Assembly (NCBI RefSeq): GCF_003589595.1
Contig: NW_020654422.1
Coordinates: 16,086,368-16,150,367 of the forward strand
Length of the DNA: 64,000 nucleotides
Reading direction: 5' to 3'
From: Hyposmocoma kahamanoa
Taxonomy: Eukaryota > Arthropoda > Insecta > Lepidoptera > Cosmopterigidae
Below the pieces are notes generated by a model. The model was not told the DNA's origin, did no database searches, and worked only from the letters and a program-made list of their open reading frames with translations. Made by a program: the position numbers and the translations under genes. This document shows positions 33,463 through 46,600 of this stretch, piece after piece; within the stretch, counting starts at the first letter, position 1, and the number at the start of each line of letters is the position of its first letter.

Positions 33463-36400
33463 TTAATCATTTGTGCTCATAACACTTTCAAGTGTATTCA
33501 ATCTCAAATCAACAATATCCACTGCTTCATGTAATGCATTTAAATGGTCTACAAGAGCATTCACTGTAGGCAGTACATCAGCACACTCACAATCTTCACA
33601 ATTGTCTGCTCCATATAAGTTGCTCTTGTCAATTTTTTTTGATTTTTTCCATAGTGGCCCTTGACTGTCATTCAGTAATTTGAAACCACTGTTAATTGGA
33701 AAATTTCTCTTCCTGCCAACCCACTCTATAGTACCACTGGTATAGCAGATATCTTTATTTTTCAATTTTATCAATCCAAACATATCATCCTCTTGATCAT
33801 CTCTCATTTCAGTTCCAATAGTTCGAGATATAATTGATGGTACTGTGTAGGTTCCAGGTTTTGGAGGTCCAACTCGTGGTATATGACTAATATGGCCAAC
33901 ATTATGAGATAGGCATCTAGAGGAATTCAAAAGTGGATGACAAGGTGTTTCATTTGTGTGACCCCAACTGCCAGTGGGTTCATTAGCCAAAATTACTGGT
34001 GGACAATGAGGAATATGGCTTATACGACTGACACTAGCTAACGGATGATCATCAGATAATGGTGGGCGATTAGGAGAATTACTTGATTGAGCCATATTAG
34101 AAAACCAAGTAGGCGATTGACATTCAGCATCTCTAGAATCTGAGTGTGGGTGAGTCCTGTTAAAGAAACTGTTCAGAGTTGTGGCGTAAAGTCTGGATGC
34201 CCATGTTGGAGTATTATCACTAGCTTCAGTCAGGGTACTATTTGCATTTGGATGCTGTGTTGTACTTGATTGATTACCATGTGAAGATTCTGTTATATCA
34301 TCCATATGAGTAAATGTAGACACAGGAATCTTGGCATTGTGAAAACAAAGGTACCAAGATCTTATACCCTGGATTATGATGGAATTGATTAATACTTGTT
34401 TACTAATACTAGTAAGAGGCAGAGCGTTTGAGCATGAAGTGTCTACTAAATAAACAATTTTCGCGAAACTCTAGTTTCTGAATGGCAATGGAGTAGTTTG
34501 TAGCGACAGTTCTCATTGACAGGTCCTGGATGGAAAGGAGTAGTAATAATTTAGAGCTATGCAAGTTCAATATAAATGTATTCCAATAATTGTGACTATA
34601 AAATCTACATAACATAAATATCATAATAATAGTGAGTGAGACCTTAATCAATTTTCAATCAAGTTGCCTATAACTACTGATATAAAATAATGACTAATAA
34701 AGAGAGTACATCCAATCATTTATACACTATACTAATATGACCATAACTTTTTAGTAACCTGATTCTTGGGTCTAGAAGCAGTGGAGGTCTGTGAGGCAGT
34801 TCCTAATGCAGTTGGATTCTGAGCCACATTTTCTTTCAAATCATTTGCTAGCTCTGTGAAATTTGTTTTCCAGATATTTACCTAAAAACAAAAAAAAGAT
34901 TGTTTAACCGTTTTTTAAACCGATTGTTTAAAAGGTCACAACCATATCAAAAACTGGTTACTGTTTTTATCTAATAGTTACCAATTTGTCATCACCAGCT
35001 GAAGCAAACGATTCTCCGCCAGGTGAGAAAGTTACAGCATTGACTGGTCCTTCATGTCCACTCAAGGTGAATATAGGGTGGCCTTCCAATAAGTCTAGAA
35101 TCTGAAATAATCCATGAAACTAAAATTAAAAACCATAAAATGTTTCGATTTTAGATAAAGACTTGGTTTTCATTCAAATGTCTCAAAAATGGTATAGAAT
35201 TTTATGTAGGGTTTATTCGTATATGACATATCACAACTTAATCTATACTATACCTTCATTTTACCATCTCTGCTAGATGTAATTACGTAACTACCACTTG
35301 GATGAAATGATATATTTGTAATCCCATCATTGTGAATGCTGGAATGGAAAAAAATTATGTTAAGAAGAAATTATTAAATGAATCAATTGATAATAAGTAA
35401 TTTAAGGAATATACTCAACTGTACCTATAATACTGGACTAGACTATGAGTCCTTACATCATAAAGTTTAACATTCCCACGTGATGTTCCAACTGCAATGT
35501 AACAACCAGAAGGGTGCCAAGCTAAACACATCCCGTGTCCTTTCTGATCCTTGTAAGTATTTATTAGCACCCCCGAATCCGGATTCCATAAACGCGCCGT
35601 CTTATCATCAGAACAGGATGCTATGATGGAACCATCATTGGAAATCCGGGCACATCTTACCCAATTTGTGTGTCCTACAAAAGAGGCTATAAATCTGTAT
35701 TTTTCACTAGACCATAGCTTTACTATTTTATCATCTGAAGCTGTTATAATCTGAAACAAAGAAAATATTATTGTAAACACTGATTAAAATTATGTATGAA
35801 TAAAGTGTGAAAATTAATTTGGATTGCTTATATTATGTATAATTCCTACGGACATTTATAATTTAACATAACACATAACATTAACATTTAAAATTTTAAT
35901 GAAAAACAACATCATCAACACACTACATATACCACTGCTGTGCACGGGTCTCATCCTAGATGAGAGTTTAGGCCATAGTCTACATGCTGGCCGAACACAG
36001 GTTGCGAACTTCACATAGTTGCCAAGGATTATGACCTGTCTTCAATATCCAGGTTTTATTACAATGATTTCTTTCATTGTTAGGAAGAGGTATTGCTACT
36101 AGATATGTATACATATAACTTAGAAGTTATAGTCATAGTACATGCCGCTACAGGTATTAGATGTTTACTCATATTGTGACCCACAGAAAATCACATGAGA
36201 CCTCAATTGGTACATTTTTTCTTTTTGTAATATCAAGTTGGCAACCAAGGGATGAACAAGTTGTGCTGTGTGTGATAGTAAGCTACATGATTATCCATAA
36301 CAGTTGCTGTGAAACTCAGAGCTTTAAATCACAAACTTCACTTCCTTCAAAACCAGAACACAGTAATGCTAATGTTATTGCTTGGCAGCAGAAATAGGTA

Positions 36401-37498
36401 CATTTACAACTAAGTGCAATAGTACTGTAACATATACAATTTTTTTGCAACAGCAACAAAATGCATTGCATGCCTCTCATGTTCGCAAATCACTCATCCA
36501 CATTTCTCTAATGGCACAAGTTTTCATATTACTTCTGTGGATGTTTGTTTGTATATCACCAGCTTTTGGATACTAAGAAAAGGGTGAAGGAATTAAATGC
36601 CTAAGAAAAAGATGGTTGAATGATAGAGTAAAGGGGAAGCTTTATCCCAGATTAGGCTGCTACCAAATAGATGTATAATACTGAAACCAGCTTCGACTAT
36701 GTGCTGGCCGCATGCTGTAGATCACAGCTGCATGTGTCACACAGACATGTAGTCCATCAGCTACCAGCTTTATACTTGTACTCAATACACTTCTGGACAC
36801 ATAATTCGAGCCATCACACATTTTCAGTATTGAATGCCCTAAGCTTAAATAATGTTTGATTGATTAAAAACTATTATGCAATTTTGAAACTAGTATACTA
36901 AACGTATTTTCCATAAGTCCTTGTTGGGAATTCGGAATTGCTAAACCGGGGAAAACTTTTTCTTCGATGATAACACTATTTATGTATTCTAGCCCTTTAC
37001 GACAAAAATGCGAGGTGGCTCGAATTATGTGTCCAAGAGTATACTTAAACAAATAATCACCTTAGATCCATCAGGGCTAAATTGTACCGAGCGTACAGTC
37101 TGAGAATGCGCCTTAAACACGCCAGTGCTACCTGTGACACTTGGTACCCAAATCCTAACAGTCTTATCGCGAGACGCCGACGCCATATACTTGCCGGTCG
37201 GGGAGAACGTCACAGCCATCACAGCTTCGTCATGCCCGCGGAATCTGTAGCTACGCATAGTCCCAGCTAGGTCCCATAACTATAAAACATATGCAGACGT
37301 TATGGTAAATAAAACAATTTATCATATAATAATTAAAATGGAATTTAATCCTGGAATACCTACCAAAACACTGTTGTCTAAGGAACTGCTAGCAATTTGT
37401 TGGTCATTTGGGTTGTATGAAAGTCCTGTGATCGCACTTCGATGACCCTTCAACTGTTTCTCCAAAGATGGATCTATTTGCCCCAATTTACTCTCCAT
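33463..37498 (-). CDS. Poc1: POC1 centriolar protein homologue
   Basis: Seven exons join in frame: 37498-37364, 37279-37061, 35750-35425, 35338-35254, 35101-34982, 34881-34759, 34329-33463, giving 624 aa. Residues 1 to about 300 are seven WD40 repeats, e.g. ITGLSYNPNDQQIASSSLDN, SASRDKTVRIW, SCSDDKTARLWNP, SGHEGPVNAVTFSPGGESF. The last exon adds a long Ser/Pro/His-rich extension and ends in a heptad-like helix (VDHLNALHEAVDIVDLRLN), as in the conserved C-terminal motif of POC1. POC1 stabilises the inner wall of centrioles and basal bodies. Human POC1A and B are about 400-480 aa, so this one is long because of the middle linker. The acceptor of the last exon (CCAAG) is weak. Confidence 0.93.
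35760..37060. other. POC1 intron 2 with repeat insertions
   Basis: The intron (35751-37060) contains a minus-strand copy of the interspersed repeat R4 (about 36240-36400, compare 51040-51330) and a short LINE-like tail near 36575-36640. Open frames here have no homology that I can see. Confidence 0.5.
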
Positions 37499-38162
37499 CT
37501 TCCATAATCGTTATCTAGTACGTATTTTTTAACTGGTCGAGATTGTTTTAAAAAAAAAACAATCAAAATACTGTTATCTAGCAGTCGCTATCTCGTGAAA
37601 AATATTTTCTGAAGTTTATTTCAAATCAAACTGCTGGCAGAACACAGTCACAACATCCCATCACCAATTCACCACAGTCCAAACAACAAAAAAAACCATA
37701 GCCACATTTTTTTATTTTTCTTTTATACGGTAAAGCCACCTCTGATAGTAGTTAATTAAACATTATTTTCAACTTTCAAAAGTCAGACGTTTTAAATTAA
37801 ACAAAAATAGTCACGTATATCGTCGACTGCGGGGCTGGATAAGAGCTGGTTTTTTTTTGTGAGAAATGTCTGAAGGGTTAACGATTTTTTAGAATGATTT
37901 TTAGGTGCTACAGACGTGAAAAAACAAATAAAAAAATTATAATCATGTTATGGAAATTTTCGATTTCGTAACTTATGCTAGCATTTTATAAAAGCAACAA
38001 AGCCTAATAAATAGTGTTTTAAACTCCTAATAAGCTAATGTTGATGAATATTTAATAATGTGTTGTTATTATGTGTTGTTTTCGTCCTGCATTTGTCAAG
38101 AGCACGTCAAGCTTAACACTTTGTACTTTGGACCGTTCTTATTTATTTTTTATTTTTTTTTT

Positions 38163-39128
38163 AATTTATTAAGGCTTTGGCAAAGCCATCAGCCTAAACA
38201 TGAAGTTTAATTATGTTTCTGTGAATATGGCCGCCCCAAAGAGGATAGGCAATTTAAGGCGGCGTGGTTGGATTGACTCGGGATTCCTTAAAACAGGCCG
38301 ATACGGGTATTCTAGTTCGAGATTCGTATAATTTCGCGTTTTAATCTTCGATTAAGGCACAATAGCGCTATCCTATTCCAATTTAAACTGGATTTCACAA
38401 AATAATTGAAAGTCAAAATAAAAATGACACTTCCCTCCAAAAGGTCCAGAGCGAATCCCCGTTCTTATCGTAAGCGGCATAGTGTTGGATTTAAATCTTA
38501 AGTGTCAAGCTTGGAAGGTATTCCGAAACACTATGCGATCTATAATGTTGGTAGATAAATCTATGGGTAGATGTTAGTTGTAGGGTCGTATTCCAGAACC
38601 AGAACTCAATGCTCAAGTCAGGACCTAAGTATGATTTCTAGTGCTTGAAATTGAACGAAACGACCCTAAAAGTCTGACGTCTGGCCCTTGAAATTGAACT
38701 TTCACTTTTCTTTCCATCTTCTAAGCATTTCACATTCGATTCACAAAGCATCTCTATTTAAGAGAAAAACAATACCACAAAATCATCCTTATGTATTGTG
38801 AGATTCGCTCTGGACCTTTTGGAGGGAAAAGTGTCGTTTTTATTTTGACTTTCAATTATTTTGTGAAATCTAGTTTAAAGTGGAATAGGATAGTGCTATT
38901 GTGCCTTAATCGAAGATTAAAACGCGAAATTATACGAATCTCAAAATAAAATACCCGTATCCGCCCGTTTTAAGGAATCCCGAGTCAATCCAAGCACGCC
39001 GCCTCAAATTGCCTATCCTCCACAGAACAATATTACCCTAAACTATCCTCTTTGTGGCGGCCATATTTACAGAAACATATTTAAACTTCATGTTTAGGCT
39101 GGTGGCTTTGCCAAAACCTTAATAAATT
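38163..39128. mobile_element. Foldback element with ~300-bp inverted arms
   Basis: The left arm 38163-38457 and right arm 38802-39128 are reverse complements over nearly their full length (e.g. GATTCGCTCTGGACCTTTTG at 38802 and its inverse at 38438-38457). The right arm has an extra ~30 bases near 39020-39050. The loop is about 344 bp. No transposase ORF is present. Long arms and a unique loop are typical of foldback or long-TIR elements. Confidence 0.88.
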
Positions 39129-40600
39129 TAAAAAAAAAATTATGTATTGTGAAAAAAAATCATTATTGTCTATGGATTACTTATTCGTATCATTTTCCAC
39201 GACACGAGGTTTTTTCTGTTTTGAAAATTCAATTCGTATCCAATACACATTTGGTGTAGGAACTTAGGCAACTAAGGCCTCCTATTAATTGGTCTGTAGT
39301 TATATTAGTTGGCAATGCGTGAGTTTCTTTAAATTTAAATATTTATTGTGTTTTTGAATACCGGTTGTTATAGCATGTCATTTGTTCTGTTCAAACAATT
39401 TTTCTTTAAATCTCTCAATGTATATCTATAGCGTATAAGTGGAATTTGTTTCAGTATTGTTATTCAGAAATGAAATAAAGGATACATAATCCTATGGAGA
39501 CAGTTTTATCGAGAATAACAGGTGAGGAGTGCATTGCATCATCTATCTATCCATTTCTGCATCATACCTCTTTATAGAAGTTGGTAAATAGTGCAACCAA
39601 TAATTTTATTCTATTCATCTCCGTATTAGTACGGTTCTGTTTCTTGCAGTTCTTTATGTAGATGACATCTACAAGATGTGTTAACACTCAAACATGAGGT
39701 GTATAATTTTAAAGTGTCATTTCTCTTTGTTGTCTTTATAAATTTATATGTAGATTGTTAATTCTATATTTGTATATTAGTAATTATGTATTTGTATCTC
39801 GTCTAGAATTCTTTATTACCATTGATTTTTTTTCGAAGTTGTTTATAGGCCACACATTAAATTGTTTCAAATCCAGTGTTGAGCAACATGTTGTAAGAAA
39901 AACTACATTAGATGAAAGAATTTTCTTTGTGGAGAGAGAGAGTGTATGGTTACCTGAAAACTGATAAGTCAATTTACTTCATAAGTCACAATACATCGCA
40001 GTAAAAATTAAAATTAGTTTATTGTTTGGTATGCAATGCAATACAAAAAAAGAAAATGTAATTTAACAATGGCAAGCCATATTAAATGAGTCTATGATTC
40101 AGCTACAGAGAACTATGAAGCACATTACCCCGCCAAAGTCCTGAATGCTTAAGAAGTAACCAAATTTTATTATTATATATAAATATGTGTCAGAAAGATC
40201 TTAATAATTACAATTTAAAATACACTTATAATATTAAATGACAGTAGTCAGACATGACCATGGCATCTATAAAGGGCCTGAAACATTAGTTTGATTGAGA
40301 AATATGTATATTCGCAGTTTAAATTGAAAAAAATATTTCATTTCCTAGAAGCAATTATAATTCCAAAAATATTCGAAATCAGTGCATCACACCAGGCACT
40401 AATTATTAGATACTTAAATAGCCCTTGTGAGCACTTGCATTTCATTTGTAGTACCCATTGACTTTCAGATGACCATCAAAGTCCAATTGCCACAGCAAGT
40501 GTGATATGGCTACCACATGATGTCTGTTCACACACAATGTAAACTAAACTTTTGTTGTATATTGTATTTATTTTGACTGTAGGAGTAAGAGCGTGCCGTA
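39129..40600. other. Upstream region of exportin-5
   Basis: It should contain the exportin-5 promoter and probably a non-coding first exon, since an AG acceptor-like site precedes the ATG by 18 bases. Neither could be placed. A diverged copy of the ~95-bp module R5 lies at 40254-40347. Otherwise AT-rich. Confidence 0.4.
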
Positions 40601-43600
40601 ATGAACGTTGGAGCTAGTGGCGAAGTGGCCGGGGAGGTGGCCCTCATAGCAGAGGAGTTGAGCAGAGCTGTGGAGCTCACTCTCAACTCCTGTGTTGCTC
40701 ATGAGGCCCGCAACCAGGCCTATGATGCTTGTGAGAGGTAAAAATCTGATTTTTGTATCCTTACTTTTAAGAAATTGCAATCTGCAACCATGTGAGTGTG
40801 TAAAGCTAATGCCTATATTTTATCATTCTGAAATACCATATGATTGTAACTTGAGTATAATTTGGTCATAGCTGAGGTCACTTCCCTTGTATGTAGCAGT
40901 TACTCCCCAAAGATTTTGTCAGGTCCTCACGGTTTGTCTCACTTTGCTTCATATTTAGTGTGATGGAGGAACTGAAAGTGAAAACACTGTATAATTTTTT
41001 TAAATTTATAAATCAGTGTATGTAATACTAATAAATAATGATCTAGATGATGAATGAATGAATGATGCGGTGCACATGTTGGGGCTGCTTACCGCATTTA
41101 AGAGTGAGGTGAAGTAATTAAATATTGTTCAATTGCCTTTCAACATTACGTATATATAGCAATTTTCACGAAGGGAAATACGCTAGTAAATAGGTATTTA
41201 AAATGGAAATATATGTAAAATCATCAAGTTCTAGGAAAGTACTTGAAACTCTAATAAGCGCAAAAATGTTACTTTTTGATTAATTTTATGCCTCTACTTC
41301 AACTTTGAATTGTATTAATATTAGCAATAGCCTACTGAACCACTGCTGAGCTATACAATTGCATGTACTTTGGTGAAGAAATAAAATACATGTTTTTTTG
41401 CTTTTGGTATCCCTCACGTAGTATTAATAATAGTATAATAGTAGTAATATTAAGATACAGCTCCACAAAGTTAGAAGGCCCGCGCGAGCACACCCTTATT
41501 CATAAACAAAATTTACAAATTGTATTAGTGATTGTGCTGTGCTCATTAGAATAATTTCCGTCATTAATTGAATACAATGAAGTACAATTATGTATTGACT
41601 TCCATAGGGTTTCACAAGAGGATATTTTTCATTCTCCATGGGCGGTCTTGGCCTATCACGTCCTTAAGCGTGAAGAGAAATGAAAGTGTCGTAAATTGGG
41701 TATAGTCTGACAGCCTTGTATTGACAGCCAAAATCGTTTGTAACAGCCATGTTTATGAATCCCAAATTGCGACATGGAACACTTTCGTCGTGATTCGTGC
41801 ATTATTTGGGCATTGTTTAATCTTTCACTATTTAAAACTATTACATCGTGGTGGTTTATTGTTCAAGGCATTATTGATGCGAATGGGAACACGAAAAAGT
41901 GGCCAAACGACATGTGACAAACTGGGTCTTCGTCATCCGCGACTGACCTGTTAAATCTTGCCACCAAGGACCAGTCCGCGACCCACTCGGTTACTCCGTT
42001 ACTAGAACGTTAATGTAAAATTCTTTAGAAGCAATTCATTCAGAAATATTATTTTGATACGCATATCTCATCTGCCTCCGTGGCCGAACGGTTACCATGC
42101 CGGACTGCCATGCAGAGGTCCTGGGTTCGATTCCCAGGCCGGGAGAAATATGTGTATGGCCTACATTTATTTCTCTCGTGAGTTTGGGTGTAATTTGTGG
42201 TTGTCTATGTGTGTGTCCATGGCACCCGCGACACAGGGTTTCCCTAGTGCGGGGCTATGTTGAGTGTGTATCTACCCACCTTTTAAAAAGTGATGCCTGA
42301 CGCCTAGAGAAAATTTGGGTGTTGATTAAAAAATCACCCTGTATACATTATGTCCAGGGTTTTTTTTTAAATTTTAGTATGGGAAAATCCGAAATCTTAG
42401 AAGCTACAAGGAAATTGTCTTTGGAACTATTCAGTCTTTTTTGTGAAATCAATTTTGGCATTTATAATAATAACGCACACACTCAACATAGCCCCGCACT
42501 AGGAAAACCCTGTGTCGCGGGTGCCATGGACACACACATAGACAACCACAAATTACACCCAAACTCACGAGAGAAATAAATGTAGGCAATACAAATATTT
42601 CTCCCGGCCCGGGAATCGAACCCGGGGACCTCTGCGTGGCAGTCCGGTATGGTAACCGTTCGGCCACAGAGGCAGTTAAACAAAGTCTATGAAAAACATT
42701 TGATTAAATTTGACCAACTTCTACTGTCCCGATTTTTTTCGTCCCATACAATGAAATGAGCCTTACTGAAACTGAGTCGATCAGCGCCAAAAAAATTTTT
42801 GATCAACTTTATTCATTTTTATGGATAACTCACGCTTGACCAAAATCTGACTATGCCAAATTGTTTTCACATGAAAAAACTTAATGATTCCTAGGAGTTT
42901 CCTTGTATTTTCTATGGTTTTGGATTTCTCCATACTATCCTATTAAAAAATGCTCTGTATGTATACAGGGTGATTTTTTTGTCATTTGAAAAAAACTGTA
43001 TAATATTCAAAAAAACGTGTTTTGTTATGCTTTTGATTGTAATATAATAAACTACGCCTACAATATAAAATTATGTCTTGGTTTATGGTACAGATTCAAT
43101 AAGAATATTTGATTGCAGCTTCAAAGAGAACTCTCCATGGTGTGCTCAAGCTGGCCTTTTGCTAGCTAGTAGCACTCATTACTCGGCTGTGGTCAAACAC
43201 TTTGGCTTGCAGCTTATGGAACACACCGTTAAGTACAAGTGGACTCAGATTACACAGGCTGAAAAGCTATTTATTAAGGTATGTTTAACATGAAACTGAC
43301 AACTTTAGTTTGATTACTATGATTTTCACCGTGGCTACCACCACAGTTAACATAATCGAATAGGTTTCTTATCGCTTCCCATGTTATTGAATAATTCGAC
43401 ATAGCTGCATGCAATGTAATCAAGGAATGACTGTAAGTGAGTTCCCCTTCCTTGTAAATAAAAAACAAATCCACTATTATATCCATCAATGTTTTATTAT
43501 TAATTTGTATTGCCTTTTATTAAATAAAACAAATTTGGTTTATATGTTCATATGTTAGAGGACATCTGTGACCTAACGGTTCACACTGTGTGCGCTGAAT

Positions 43601-46600
43601 GCAAAGGTCCTGGGTTCTAAATTTTCTTTTTTTTTTAGTTTTTTTAAATTGATTCTGGTTTGAAGTGTCCCAGAGAGAATTTGCTCTGGTTTTCATAGTA
43701 CAGGGATTTTCCTAGTTTGAAACCAGGCATTTCGTGTGATTGTCGGGCACATTAAAAAACCTGGACTGCGACTCATGTGATTGTCCAGTGGCAAGATATT
43801 GGGTGGTAAATTGTATCATTAAATCCCAATAAATTCAAATTACTGCTTTTAGGAAAATGCAATGAAGCTATTATACATGGGTGGTTGGGAAACTGCTCAC
43901 CTGAATGACGCCCTTGCCCGCGTCATTGTAGAGATGATTAAACGCGAGTGGCCCCAACAGTGGCCCACATTACTCGCTGAATTGAGCGACGCTTGCTCTA
44001 GAGGCCATATGCATACTCAGATTGTGCTACATGTCTTCCTGAGGCTTGTCGAGGATGTTGCTACCTTGCAGGTAAGATTATGTTTATTTACACCAGAACA
44101 AACACTTGGGGAGGTCCACACGTATTAAAGTGAGGATATATTGTTCTTCAGCTGTTAAGTAATCTTATTAATCTGTTAAGTAATTTATTGGATATAGTAC
44201 ATTGCTGCAGAGGCCGGGAAGTAAGGGAGTGCTGGAAGAGTATGAGTTAATACTTGTATGACTTAATGGTATTAATACGTTTCAAGCAATCCCCGTCCCC
44301 GCCGAGTCTCGTATAGTGCTTTTCTCAAACAATGTGAGGAAATACTAAAAGACCAAAGAGAGGAAGATGTATATTAAAAGGAGTAAAAAAAACATTAAAA
44401 GTAATATTTGACATGTTAGGACAATTTGCTAAAAGAGTATGTTGTTATTTTTCCAAGCACATATTAGTAGTCTGTAGTAGTCTGCTCAACTGCTGATGAT
44501 GTGGATGACATGATTCTCCAGTGCGTGAAAGTTTCATAAGTTTTCATGTTTTCCATGGCTAATATTAGGGGTTAAAGTATGAAATTGCCGTTTTATTGCA
44601 ATAGGTTCNNNNNNNNNNAAATATATTGATAACTAGGCATAAACTAAAACGCAAAATTATATTAGCAAAATTCATAAACGGCTCTTCGTTGTTATTGGGG
44701 CAGCTTTCGCCATCGTTCTTTAACTATCATTGATTAATGGTATGCGGCAATTAGAAAAACCTTTTATTTGTTGACCATTTCATCTCCCGTTAGTCCAGTA
44801 TGATGAACCTAAACGCTTTCTTGGAGAGCACTCACCAGTAATGCACTGGTAATCGTGACCACGTGTAAGACGCAATGAAGCTGATATTTGCTGCTTTTCA
44901 GACACTGCATGAGTGCGGCGCCGCTGGTGACGTGGGCTTATGTGGAGCAGTGGACGCGCGCTGCTCTCGATAAAGTTGACACCTGCCCACCGCATCTCGA
45001 CCAACACCATCCACTGCACGTCGAGTGGGAGGCACTCTCGCAGGTAGTTTTACTTTGAGAAATCAATCATATATTTTTTTATATGGTACAACAACAGATA
45101 AGACTACAAATAATACTTAGAACTACTACATATGTTACATTATAATCTGATATCCAATTATAATTGTACATTGACATTAGGACTATAATAGGTTTATAAT
45201 ATAAAAGGGAAGACATTTATCAAAATAAGGACGCAATTTTTTGCTTATACTAGTGTACAGTGTTGTTTTGAAGCACTTAATACTACAGAAAAAAATATCA
45301 TGGTCGGAACATATACGATCGACACATTCTGTATAATGGTCAGTTTTGTGTAACAAAGTTTATATAAATTTTGTACTGTTTGAAAATGTAATTAATGTTA
45401 AGAATAGATTTTTTTAATGAAAAACAGTGATTGACATTAACACGGGGAATAAAAATAAACTGGTTGTTCTTGGCTAAGTCACAAATTCGTTTAAGGTGCA
45501 ATGTAACTCTTCAGTAATAAACAATGATCGGAAAAAGGTGTTTCACATATCGCACTTGACAAATAACATAGTATTATATAAAAAATTGCGTTATATTATA
45601 TTTTATCTCAAAATTGCGTTACATTAATAATTTATCTCGAAAATTTCACTATATTGATGTGTCATTCATATATGATTTAATTTCAAAGTGACAGGACAAT
45701 ACTATCGCTTTGAAACTAAATAGGAGATAATACCATGTTAGTTGTCATGTGCGATATATAGATACATGTATAGATATAAGCTACAAGGAGCGGCACCGAG
45801 TGGTTAAAACCACCAAATATAATATTATTTAATTACTTTTTCTGAATTCCGGATTCCGGAAATGGTTTTACTGCATCGTAAGACAAAACTACTGAACTGA
45901 ATTCGAAACGGTGATTCAATCAAAACAGTAATATTTGGTGATTTTGTCGCTCCTTGTATACCTATACATGTATCTATATATATGGAACACCTTTTCCCGA
46001 TTGTCTTATAACAAATATATTACTTTAACATAATTTAAACATTAATGATTAGTATATTTTTAAAGAAAATTATTTAAACTGTGTTGCAGGTGCTGGACGT
46101 GGTGCTATCGCGGCTGCTGCAGGCGGAGCCGCGGCCCAGCGTGCTGGAAGGGCTGAACCTGCTGCAGCGTTGTGTAACCGTGCAGCCACCGTCGCCGCTC
46201 ATACTCTCACTGCTGCTGTCCCTCATCTCCGCGCTCTTCGTGTTCCTCAGCTGCGCGTACAGCCAGCTCGCGGGTCCATATTAATATTGTTTTACTAGTT
46301 ATTAGTTATCATTGTTAATGTCATGGAATTGGATCATGAGATGAAATCTATGGGATAGATAGTTTATGACCTGGATTATAATTCGGGTACATCCTGGCAG
46401 TAGTAGAACAAGACTAAATGACAACATTGCTGCTTAGCAAAAGTGTTTGAATAGCCGCAATTAACTAATGGCGACAAGTCAGTACAAAGATCTATAACAA
46501 AAAATACATAGGAGAATTTCGCTGACTCGGTAACTGGACCCGTGGCTCAAATGGTTACTGCAATGCTACGGTGCAGCATGGACGTGGGTTCGAGTCCGAC

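Noticed and set aside
42073..42147. Functional tRNA gene
   Set aside because: Good A and B boxes, but it is one of at least seven dispersed copies with a shared non-tRNA body, i.e. a SINE.
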